This document shows, in pieces, positions 7,599-13,854 of a stretch of 18,063 nucleotides of DNA. The notes below the pieces were generated by a model. The model saw nothing but the letters and a program-made list of their open reading frames with translations. It was not told where the DNA came from and did not search any database. Within the stretch, counting starts at the first letter, position 1. Each line of letters starts with the position of its first letter. This DNA comes from an uncultured Prevotella sp. (lineage in GTDB: Bacteria > Bacteroidota > Bacteroidia > Bacteroidales > Bacteroidaceae), in NCBI GenBank assembly GCA_927910885.1, contig CAKMOD010000035.1, positions 1-18,063 of the forward strand, written 5' to 3'. A program made the position numbers and the translations under genes.

Positions 7599-7660
7599 AG
7601 CATGTACGTTTTTAGGTTGGTAATATTTTCTTATGAGTTTTCATTTCCGTAGCGTATGTT
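7566..7660 (-). repeat. 51-bp tandem duplication of the DUF5675 gene start
   Basis: TTGGTAATATTTTCTTATGA begins at 7566 and again at 7617 (period 51), followed in each copy by AGTTTT(C)ATTTCC(A/G)TAGC. In the upstream copy the original ATG reads ACG and one extra base is present. This creates an 11-codon reading frame (7612-7644, including stop) that ends just before the true start. Confidence 0.75.
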
Positions 7661-7780
7661 TTAATCAGTAACCTTAATATGATTTTGTGATTTGTGATTT
7701 GTGTGATTGCTGTAGTGTAGCAGATGTTCTATAACGCTATAAGATATGTCTACCCTTGTTATAGACACTCTATAAGATTG

Positions 7781-7805
7781 TTAGAAGTGGCTTTTACTCT
7801 TCTAA
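7781..7805. repeat. Inverted repeat between DUF5675 and primase-like genes
   Basis: TTAGAAG ... CTTCTAA with an 11-nt loop, 27 nt past the stop of the 771-codon gene (minus strand). There is no strong U-tract. It may be a weak terminator or processing site. Confidence 0.35.
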
Positions 7806-7831
7806 TAAGCTGTGGCAGCTATCTTACCTTC

Positions 7832-10147
7832 TCACTTATCCTGGCGAGTCTTCATCCATTTACCATCTTCTTTCTTTTCAATCCATCCGCTTTTCTTCCA
7901 TCTGTAGATGATGTTGTTGATTACATTTCTGCTTACATTAGCCCCTTTCTCTTTCTGTAGGTCGTTAAAAGTGAATACGGGTGGAAGTTTATCGAAGATG
8001 AAACCATTTCTCGACTGCCTTACCATTTCTTGTTCAGCCGACTTATATTCACTAAGTAGTGCTTCACCGAAGAAGTTGCATTGTTTCTCCAATATATATT
8101 CGGCAGTCAATCGGGCAAAATCTAATACTTTTTCGTTTTCTTCTCCTTCTAACAGACTGGCAACGACTCCGCAGCGAAAGCCTATGACGGCAGCACGTTT
8201 GCGATAGGTATCCTTAACGATGTCACCATCTGCCATTGCCTCTATTCTTTTCTTCTCTACCCATTCACCAATGGCTTGTCTCAGCAAGGGAGTTTCAACG
8301 AAGCCTTGACGTGCACGCAGGGATGTTACAGCAGTGTCAATGTCAGTCGCCAATCCTTCGGCTTCCTTTCCATAGACTGGCATTGGAGCAAAGGCTCCAT
8401 CGGGCATTTCAGCGATAAAGATGCGCGAGGAGAGTCCATTCTCAACGTTGTCATTCTTGAAACATCTCTTCAGTGCACCATACGTGCCGAGTATTGAGAA
8501 GTTATAAGCCACAGGGACTACTCCGCTTTCTGCCTGATCTGAGTTGTAATCTTGTCCCCATACTCCGTTGTCGAAGGCGAGGCGATAGATGTCATACTTC
8601 TGCGACCACGAGCCTGCACCATTTGTTTTGCGCAGCGTGTCGAGTTCCTCACCAAAGGAGAAGAGCGTGTGTCCGCGTGAGTTCTTGAAGCGTCTCAATA
8701 ATGTAGAGCAACTAATTGTGATGGGAACTGAACGTATCAGCACACAAGGGTCTTCGGGTGCCTTTTCGTTGGCTTTGCGTCGCTTCTTCTCTTGTTTCCA
8801 TTTATCTTCAATCTCACGTGCACGTGCGTCGTCTTCAAGCATCTGCTTCATCCATAGGTCGACTCTTGACTTGCACACACTCTTTCCTGATGCTTGTGGA
8901 CCGACGATAACCGACATTAAGTTAAGTCTGTGCAGCTGTCCATCACAGTATCTTACCAGTACTCCGTCAGCGTAGGCAGCGGCAAGGGGGAGGACGGAGC
9001 AGAGGACGGGCATGTGCATATTTGCGGGCACACCTTCGAGCGTCTTGCGCAATACTGGTGGCAGCGTGTTGAGGATGTTGTTTGTGCAGGCAGTTTGCGC
9101 TTGCTGCTCTGTTTTTCTTTTTTCCTCAAACTGTTCAATGTCGTTTTCTGAGGGTGTTGTCGTGGCAGCCTTGTTCCTGAGCGATTCCGTGTATATCTTT
9201 CTCAGTTGAAACGACATAGGGCGGTTGGTGTTGGTGTATTTCTCATAGAAGTCTTTAATCAGCTGTTGGCAGTCACTCTCGCGTGCGTATGCTGGCATTC
9301 GGCATGCGATGATAGCCCTGAGCTGCTCCTGCGGTATGAGGCGGCAAATGCCCATAGAGAGCAGCGAGACGAGCGAGTTATGACGTGTACCCTTGTTGTT
9401 GAGTGCAGCGGGTGCCAAGCCTGATGCCGCCACAAAGGCGTCGAAGAGCAACTCCGTGTTGGGGTCGATGTCAACAGCTTCGTTGCTTGTGGCGGCTGTC
9501 TCCTCCGTAGGCAGTGGATGTTGCTGGTTGATAGTAGGTGTGGCTACGGTCTCAGACGTATCCGTATCTGTCTTCTGTGGCGTTGGTGTGGCAAACAACT
9601 GTTCCTTGTCGATGAAGAAGATGTAATCGGCTGGCACGGCAAAGGAGCAGCGTGCGTAATCCTTGCAAGCTTCATCAAAATCTTTCAGCCCCAGTTTTCC
9701 TGCAAGCCACTGCTGTCCCTGCGCTAAAGTCATTTTCTGCGGAAGCATGAAGACAATGCGCAGTCCCTCTGCCGATGGCGTCATGTGCACCAATACGATG
9801 CCCAACTCCTTCGTACGCTCTTTTACTTTTTCGTTGTAGAAGGTTTCGGGCGAAGGGATATGGTCGATGTCGAGAATAGACAGTCCTGAGGGAATTGCCT
9901 CAGCGTTGAGTCGACGACCATTCTTGAAGTGTGCATGAAAGCAGAAGGCTGGTAAACGTCGTTTTAACTCCGCTTTCTTTGTAGTGAAATCGTCACGACT
10001 CATCTCGCCACGCATCATTTGTTCGCGGCAGTCGGCAAGTTCAGCGCAGATGTCGTTTACTATGGTCGAATGTATTACCACATCTAAGATGTCAGCTGTG
10101 CAGGGAACCGTGTGTTGGGCTCGGATATTTTGTATATAGTCGAACAT
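7832..10147 (-). CDS. BT4734-type primase / DUF3987 helicase-like protein
   Basis: 771 codons. The N-terminal part (about 1-185) matches the BT4734/BF3469 primase-like family (VirE N-terminal group), with SILDIDHIP (Asp93, Asp95) and HMTPSAEGLRIVF, a pattern of archaeo-eukaryotic primase folds. A Thr/Pro-rich linker (about 186-225) follows. The large C-terminal part is DUF3987, an ATPase with Walker A GPQASGKS (416-423), a Walker B-like FSFGEEL (about 496-502) and an arginine-containing GLSSRIFIAEMP (571-582). The last ~50 residues look like a winged helix. The role is probably initiating or priming replication of a mobile element, or a domesticated version of that. The frame is uninterrupted over 2.3 kb. 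Confidence 0.85.
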   Translation of the reverse strand: MFDYIQNIRAQHTVPCTADILDVVIHSTIVNDICAELADCREQMMRGEMSRDDFTTKKAELKRRLPAFCFHAHFKNGRRLNAEAIPSGLSILDIDHIPSPETFYNEKVKERTKELGIVLVHMTPSAEGLRIVFMLPQKMTLAQGQQWLAGKLGLKDFDEACKDYARCSFAVPADYIFFIDKEQLFATPTPQKTDTDTSETVATPTINQQHPLPTEETAATSNEAVDIDPNTELLFDAFVAASGLAPAALNNKGTRHNSLVSLLSMGICRLIPQEQLRAIIACRMPAYARESDCQQLIKDFYEKYTNTNRPMSFQLRKIYTESLRNKAATTTPSENDIEQFEEKRKTEQQAQTACTNNILNTLPPVLRKTLEGVPANMHMPVLCSVLPLAAAYADGVLVRYCDGQLHRLNLMSVIVGPQASGKSVCKSRVDLWMKQMLEDDARAREIEDKWKQEKKRRKANEKAPEDPCVLIRSVPITISCSTLLRRFKNSRGHTLFSFGEELDTLRKTNGAGSWSQKYDIYRLAFDNGVWGQDYNSDQAESGVVPVAYNFSILGTYGALKRCFKNDNVENGLSSRIFIAEMPDGAFAPMPVYGKEAEGLATDIDTAVTSLRARQGFVETPLLRQAIGEWVEKKRIEAMADGDIVKDTYRKRAAVIGFRCGVVASLLEGEENEKVLDFARLTAEYILEKQCNFFGEALLSEYKSAEQEMVRQSRNGFIFDKLPPVFTFNDLQKEKGANVSRNVINNIIYRWKKSGWIEKKEDGKWMKTRQDK

Positions 10148-10234
10148 TTTTGTTTATTTTTTATGGTTAAGTAAAAGCGTGGGGAACCGCTTGTAGCTGA
10201 TGTACAAGGGACAGCCCCACGTGTGAAATGATTG

Positions 10235-10546
10235 CTATGCAAGCAGGCTTCCTTCCATAAAGTTAATTGCCTGCTGACTTTCGTCGAAAACAATGTCAAC
10301 GGGAGCCGCCTCGTCTGCTCGCTTTACCATGATGTAGAGCCTGACACGGTCGGGTGCCACTGTTGCTCGTCCATGCTTCATGTTCAGTATGCGGTTGGGC
10401 GTTGCCGTTGAAGGCGTTTCTGTAGCAAAGGCACGGAAGTCAAATTCCTGCGGTGAGTTCATTGCGATAGAACCTCTTACTCTCTTACCGTTGGCTGCGA
10501 TAATGCGCTGGTAGTCAGCGTCACTCATAATAACTTTGATCTGCAT
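10235..10546 (-). CDS. Hypothetical protein of the primase block, 103 residues
   Basis: No named family recognised. It begins MQIKVIMSDADYQRIIAANG, has a basic middle with KHGRATVAPDRVRLYIMVKR, and ends in an acidic/hydrophobic segment. No signal or membrane segment is present. It lies 4 nt after the OB-fold-like gene and 87 nt before the primase-helicase gene on the same strand, so it is probably co-transcribed. A DNA-binding or accessory replication role is only an inference from position. Confidence 0.75.
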   Translation of the reverse strand: MQIKVIMSDADYQRIIAANGKRVRGSIAMNSPQEFDFRAFATETPSTATPNRILNMKHGRATVAPDRVRLYIMVKRADEAAPVDIVFDESQQAINFMEGSLLA

Positions 10547-10550
10547 ATTC

Positions 10551-10829
10551 TTATGATTTATGGTTGATGATTTCGATTTCAGGAATACTTACGTTCTGGA
10601 ACATACGGTCGTTATATTCCGTTGTGTAGAAGTAGAGTTGTGCTGCAACGAGCGCACCCACTTCGAGTTCTTTCTCAGCCTCTGCATCAAAGAGAGTTGA
10701 TGTGAAGCGGTCGGCAAACTTACCTCCAAGCTGTTGCAACTGGATGTCACGGCAGTGCGAGGTGATTCCTTTCTGGTTGGTGTACGGGCGGATTTCTCCA
10801 AGTCCGGTAATCTTAAAAATGTTGTTCAT
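10551..10829 (-). CDS. Small OB-fold-like protein (DUF3127-like), possible ssDNA binder
   Basis: 92 codons. The arrangement of an early strand (IFKITGLGEI), a TNQKG turn, HCRDIQLQQLGG, then FTSTLFDAEAEKELEVG and QLYFYTTEYNDRMFQNVSI resembles the DUF3127 family of small OB-fold proteins in Bacteroidetes. Family membership is judged by eye and is moderate. Being the first gene behind a consensus promoter (10885-10915) and upstream of a primase-helicase fits a single-strand DNA-binding accessory factor. Confidence 0.7.
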   Translation of the reverse strand: MNNIFKITGLGEIRPYTNQKGITSHCRDIQLQQLGGKFADRFTSTLFDAEAEKELEVGALVAAQLYFYTTEYNDRMFQNVSIPEIEIINHKS

Positions 10830-10884
10830 AATTTTGTTTTGTTATTCCTCAGGCAACAGTGCCGTTGGTTTGTTTTACGTTTTG

Positions 10885-10915
10885 CAAAGTTATCTTACTT
10901 TTGCAGCTGATGCAA
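10885..10915 (-). promoter_or_regulatory. Promoter of the primase-helicase block
   Basis: On the minus strand, TTG (10913-10915), 20 nt, then TAACTTTG (10885-10892), an exact TAnnTTTG match. It lies about 55 nt upstream of the first small gene of the block. Confidence 0.72.
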
Positions 10916-10949
10916 TTTTTTGAAACAATCTGCAGTTCCTTAAAATCTC

Positions 10950-11360
10950 TTAATTGTCTTTCCTAAGTACCTTGTTTACAGAGGCTTTCAACGCTGGTTC
11001 AGAAAGAGTGATATTGCTGTGTTCGCTGCTGGAGAGATATCTGAAGAAGATGCTTTTTGCCACCTTCAGCGGACTCTCTCCCTGCTCTCCCGGTGCTATC
11101 GTCAGGGCAATGAGGGCATAGAGCCACGTGCGTTTTACATTCTTTATTCCCTCCGTTGATAAGAACAATCCTTTTTCTCTCCGCAATGTCTTCACGTCAT
11201 TGGATAAATAGGGTCGCAATTGATTGGTTATCTCGTCCAAACGCTTGAAGTATTGCGGGCGGAACAGTTCGCATATCATTGTGTTCTCATCAAAAGGATA
11301 TCTGCGCTTTGCTTTGCGCTGTTGCTGCACACGTTGTCGTGTGTAATGCTTTTTTCTCAT
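10950..11360 (-). CDS. Basic hypothetical protein upstream of the primase block
   Basis: 136 codons from the ATG at 11360, which has GGGAGA just upstream. A GTG at 11390 would add 10 residues. The N-terminus is very basic (RKKHYTRQRVQQQRKAKRR), suggesting nucleic-acid binding. A helical middle follows (FRPQYFKRLDEITNQLRPYL), then a hydrophobic helix with TWLYALIALTIAPGEQG that is too polar at its ends for a clear membrane segment. I do not recognise the family. It is on the same strand as the primase block but separated by that block's own promoter. Confidence 0.65.
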   Translation of the reverse strand: MRKKHYTRQRVQQQRKAKRRYPFDENTMICELFRPQYFKRLDEITNQLRPYLSNDVKTLRREKGLFLSTEGIKNVKRTWLYALIALTIAPGEQGESPLKVAKSIFFRYLSSSEHSNITLSEPALKASVNKVLRKDN

Positions 11361-11510
11361 TCTCCCAAGTGTTGTGAGAAGAGAAAGCACGGGAAACGCT
11401 GCGCAGCTTTACCTCATGAGATTCCTCCTGCCCACTCCGCTCGGGTGAAACAAACTGTTTTCTGTGGGGCATAACCTCCTTCTTCCGATTTCCTTCTCCG
11501 CTCTCCGCGC

Positions 11511-11554
11511 CTTGTGTCCGAGAACTTCGTGTCTGAGAGCTTTGTGTCCGAGAA
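11511..11554. repeat. 15-bp tandem repeat, three copies
   Basis: CTTGTGTCCGAGAA (11511-11524), CTTCGTGTCTGAGAG (11525-11539) and CTTTGTGTCCGAGAA (11540-11554). Confidence 0.75.
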
Positions 11555-11619
11555 CTTTAAGTGGAGCGGGAGCTCAGTCAATGCTGACCACCACTTCACA
11601 TCCAGGCGGAAAAGAGAAT

Positions 11620-11655
11620 ACCCACGCCAAGGTTCGTTCTGACCGTGACGTGGGT
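11620..11655. repeat. Inverted repeat in leader, next to promoter
   Basis: ACCCACG (11620-11626) and CGTGGGT (11649-11655), with a 22-nt loop. It lies just inside the transcript expected from the promoter at 11657-11684 and could form a 5' leader stem. Confidence 0.4.
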
Positions 11656-11656
11656 G

Positions 11657-11684
11657 CAAAGTTATAGCGCAGAGCCATTTGCAA
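11657..11684 (-). promoter_or_regulatory. Promoter-like site upstream of leader and basic protein gene
   Basis: On the minus strand, TAACTTTG (11657-11664) is an exact -7 box. The nearest TTG (11682-11684) is 17 nt away, shorter than the usual 19-20. Moderate support only. Confidence 0.4.
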
Positions 11685-11772
11685 GAATCTCATCCTTACA
11701 GACGGCTTATAAAAAAGTTATCTTTTTATTATCAAAAAATTATAAACTGATAATCAGTAAGTTATGCGAATC

Positions 11773-11948
11773 TTTATAATTCGTTTATAGAAAGTTTATA
11801 ATTTCTTTATAGAAAGTTTATAATTTCTTTATAAGAAGTTTCTAATTCGTTTAAAGAAGGTTTATATTTCGTTTATAGACAGTTTGTTATTTGTTTATAG
11901 ACAGTTTATAATTCGTTTAAAGACAGTGTATAATTCCTTGTTGAACTG
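11773..11948. repeat. 22-bp phased tandem repeat, seven copies plus one degenerate
   Basis: Exact 22-nt register: units start at 11773, 11795, 11817, 11839, 11861, 11883, 11905 and (degenerate) 11927. The typical unit begins TTTATAATTCGTTTATAGA and ends A(A/C)AG. Variation is by substitution only: no unit changes length. The region is very AT-rich, with A/T runs repeated about every two helical turns, which favours curved or easily melted DNA. An iteron-like or protein-binding array is possible. No replication initiator of the usual plasmid type is nearby. Confidence 0.8.
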
Positions 11949-12035
11949 CCTTATGAAGCCTTCGTTTTTAGATTTTACGAATCCATTATTCGTTTTTATT
12001 TCTTTTATTGTTTGATTTCTTTATAGTTGTTCGAT

Positions 12036-12080
12036 GAATAAAAGCAATGCGGAACTACCTGTTGAAGGGTAATCCCGCAT
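12036..12080 (-). terminator. Terminator of the DarTG operon
   Basis: On the minus strand, ATGCGG ... CCGCAT with an inner TACC/GGTA pairing, followed by TTGCTTTTATT. It lies about 60 nt past the restored darG stop (12139), which supports 12139 rather than 12284 as the original gene end. Confidence 0.6.
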
Positions 12081-12138
12081 AGATTATGTGCTATTTTGTG
12101 TTTTAATCGTTCGATAATATAACTTTTATAGTACTTAA

Positions 12139-12283
12139 CTACCTTACTATATTCAACTCCTTATAAGCATCACTAAGATAGTTAAGGGCATTAAAAAGAA
12201 ATCTACGTTCAAATAACCGTTTTTTCCGCTCGCTCCATTTCTGCATTTCTAACTCAAGAATATCAAGAATATGATTTTCATCA
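12139..12283 (-). pseudogene. darG: Out-of-frame 3' end of darG
   Basis: Directly after the A7 run (12296-12302), the +1 frame reads WQTDDENHILDILELEMQKW then SERKKRLFERRF and on to a TAG at 12139. This tail resembles the normal DarG C-terminus (a W-rich helix followed by ...W..RK...F). Removing one A from the run joins it to the upstream frame. With the compensating pair upstream, this would give a 360-residue DarG, the usual family size. As read, the upstream frame instead stops at 12284 after two extra codon changes. Confidence 0.75.
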
Positions 12284-13222
12284 TCAGTCTGCCAGTTTTT
12301 TTAGTTCAGGGACTGTCTGGAATAAATAGTCAACAGAAGCGAGTAATTCCAATGTATAATTAGAATAGCATCCTTGTAAAAAAGATTTGGTAGTCTTGCA
12401 TATCTCAAGAAGTTTTTTGTTTTCATATCGTTCTATAAAAACTTCAGCTTCCTCCACCGCACCATCTATCAGCCAAATATAGTCAAAGGGTCGATTCTCC
12501 ATTCCACCCATTCCCTTAATATAACTGCCATTCATATAATACAGCACATGGGCTACTTTACCACCAGAATATGGTCCATACCAATAGGGTTTGAATTCTA
12601 TTCTGAAGAAGTTCTTTGCTCCAAACCGCTGCATAAAATAAATAATCTTCTCTGCAGCAAAAACAGAAGCGAACTCCCCATTTACATTCATGTCACCCAG
12701 CATTGAAAGTAGCATGGCGCGAGCTGGAGTCAGCTTTACTTTTTCCTTCTTCAACTTTTCTATAATTGCATCAGAAGGCTCATAAAGCATAATCTCACAG
12801 TCCAGTCCAGCCAAGGCTTTTTCTATCATTGTTTTACGACCAACCAGTCCAAACCACCATTGTGTGTTCCCAAGGGGGGGGATTGCTATTGACTGGATAT
12901 GACGGTTCTCTATTTCCTTGCGTAAAGTCAGCAGTCCCTTTTGAATATATGAATAATCAGAAGGCATTCTCCAATGCGTCTTCGTTGGAAAATTAACTAT
13001 TAACTTAGGACCTACCATTAGATTTGAGTCCTTAACAATCAATATATCGCCAATGTTAAATTCTTTCTTCTGACAAGCATTTCTGTACACACGATAGTTC
13101 ATAGGAAATGACTCTTTAAACTGGAGTGCTATTCCTTTCCCCATAACCCCCACTGTGTTGACGGTGTTTACCAATGCTTCAGCATTGCTTTCTAATAGAT
13201 TCCCCTTTACATAATGTATCAT
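12284..13222 (-). CDS. darG: DarG macrodomain DNA ADP-ribosyl glycohydrolase (antitoxin), damaged frame
   Basis: 312 codons as read. DarG removes ADP-ribose from DNA bases and also binds the toxin DarT. The macrodomain (1-150) shows GNLLESNAEALVNTVNTVG (Asn22), GKGIALQFK and FPTKTHWR (Lys81, matching the catalytic Lys of Thermus DarG). The C-terminal domain (163-300) has LTPARAML, EKIIYFMQ, YGPYSGG and GSYIKG, typical of DarG. After IPPLG (114-118) the frame gives NTQWWFGLVGR, whereas +1 gives THNGGLDWLVV, the canonical ADP-ribose loop. The shift lies between a C8 run (12874-12881) and an A4 run (12832-12835). A third shift at an A7 run truncates the end. AGGAG precedes the ATG, 12 nt after darT. 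Confidence 0.88.
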   Translation of the reverse strand: MIHYVKGNLLESNAEALVNTVNTVGVMGKGIALQFKESFPMNYRVYRNACQKKEFNIGDILIVKDSNLMVGPKLIVNFPTKTHWRMPSDYSYIQKGLLTLRKEIENRHIQSIAIPPLGNTQWWFGLVGRKTMIEKALAGLDCEIMLYEPSDAIIEKLKKEKVKLTPARAMLLSMLGDMNVNGEFASVFAAEKIIYFMQRFGAKNFFRIEFKPYWYGPYSGGKVAHVLYYMNGSYIKGMGGMENRPFDYIWLIDGAVEEAEVFIERYENKKLLEICKTTKSFLQGCYSNYTLELLASVDYLFQTVPELKKLAD

Positions 13223-13234
13223 ATCCCAATTCTC

Positions 13235-13852
13235 CTAAAAATAATAATTAGATTTCACTTCTATCAGATTCCCGATGATACCCTTTCCTATCAGTGTTTG
13301 CTTTGCTTTTTCATTATACACCACATAGCCCTTTATATACTTAGCTGGCAAATCGTCTTTTATCAGCAGTTCTGCTTCCTTACGGCGTTTCAAATCTCGG
13401 TCTTCCTCCAAGTTCCATTGTGAGGAATACACATCATTGTAGTTTACTATGCTGTCTATGTTGACTAAATTACCTTTGGTGTAAAAAGATGTGAAGACAC
13501 TTAGTGCATGACCATTTGTAAAAATACATTCAATATTATTAGCTATCAAGTCAGCAAGTTTGATGACACAATAAACAATTTCTTCAGGTTCTACACGCTG
13601 TACGCCATTATAGCCATGCTGGATCACATAGAGCATTGGCGAACGGGGACCAAAATAAAACGGAATATAGTCTCCTATATGGTATCCATTTATCACTTTG
13701 TTTTTTCGCAAATTAATGACTTGGCTATCACCGATAGACTGGAAATTTTTATCGTACAGAGGTGAATTGGCTTTTACTATTCCACATTTTGCAATATGCG
13801 ATATATTGTTTATGTGTGTTATGCGAAATGCATAATTTATTTTATTTGCCAT
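13235..13852 (-). CDS. darT: DarT-type DNA ADP-ribosyltransferase toxin
   Basis: 205 codons, the usual DarT (DUF4433) length. It transfers ADP-ribose from NAD+ to bases in single-stranded DNA. The N-terminal NAD-binding motif is FRITHINNI (His13). The catalytic Arg is probably Arg49 in VINLRK. DYIPFYFGPRSPMLYVIQHG (61-80) is the strongest family signature. FTNGHALS (111-118) has Asn where Asp is usual. The catalytic Glu is in KEAELLI (Glu161), matching Glu160 of Thermus DarT. The protein ends in YYF, as in relatives. It starts 2 nt after the DarT-HD stop and is followed 12 nt later by darG. Whether it belongs to the thymidine- or guanosine-modifying class cannot be told by eye. The open frame looks fully intact. 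Confidence 0.9.
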   Translation of the reverse strand: MANKINYAFRITHINNISHIAKCGIVKANSPLYDKNFQSIGDSQVINLRKNKVINGYHIGDYIPFYFGPRSPMLYVIQHGYNGVQRVEPEEIVYCVIKLADLIANNIECIFTNGHALSVFTSFYTKGNLVNIDSIVNYNDVYSSQWNLEEDRDLKRRKEAELLIKDDLPAKYIKGYVVYNEKAKQTLIGKGIIGNLIEVKSNYYF

Positions 13853-13854
13853 AT

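Larger units (their letters stand above)
11414..11659 (-). other. Possible 81-codon frame in a repeat-bearing leader
   Basis: An open frame lies between a promoter-like site and the basic protein gene. Its middle reads KFSDTKLSDTKFSDTRRG because of a 15-bp DNA repeat, and the rest is Trp/Arg-rich with no domain pattern. It may be a dispersed Prevotella-type leader sequence rather than a protein gene. I do not call it coding. Confidence 0.35.
11685..12138. other. Gene-free AT-rich region
   Basis: Holds a 22-bp tandem array (11773-11948) and the terminator of the DarTG operon (12036-12080). I see no gene. It separates the primase block from the DarTG block. Confidence 0.6.

Noticed and set aside
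8589..8975. Plus-strand open frame of 128 codons
   Set aside because: Antisense to the DUF3987 gene; Ser/Cys-rich, with no recognisable feature.
11414..11659. 81-codon minus-strand frame with SDTK repeats
   Set aside because: Composition reflects a 15-bp DNA repeat and there is no domain. Kept only as a doubtful leader feature, not as a gene.
11773..11948. CRISPR array
   Set aside because: The 22-bp units are directly adjacent, with no spacers, and no cas gene is present.
12296..12302. Programmed -1 ribosomal frameshift in darG at the A7 run
   Set aside because: A -1 slip gives a short tail ending in a stop soon after. The conserved tail needs +1 (or one A fewer), so classical -1 slippage does not explain it.
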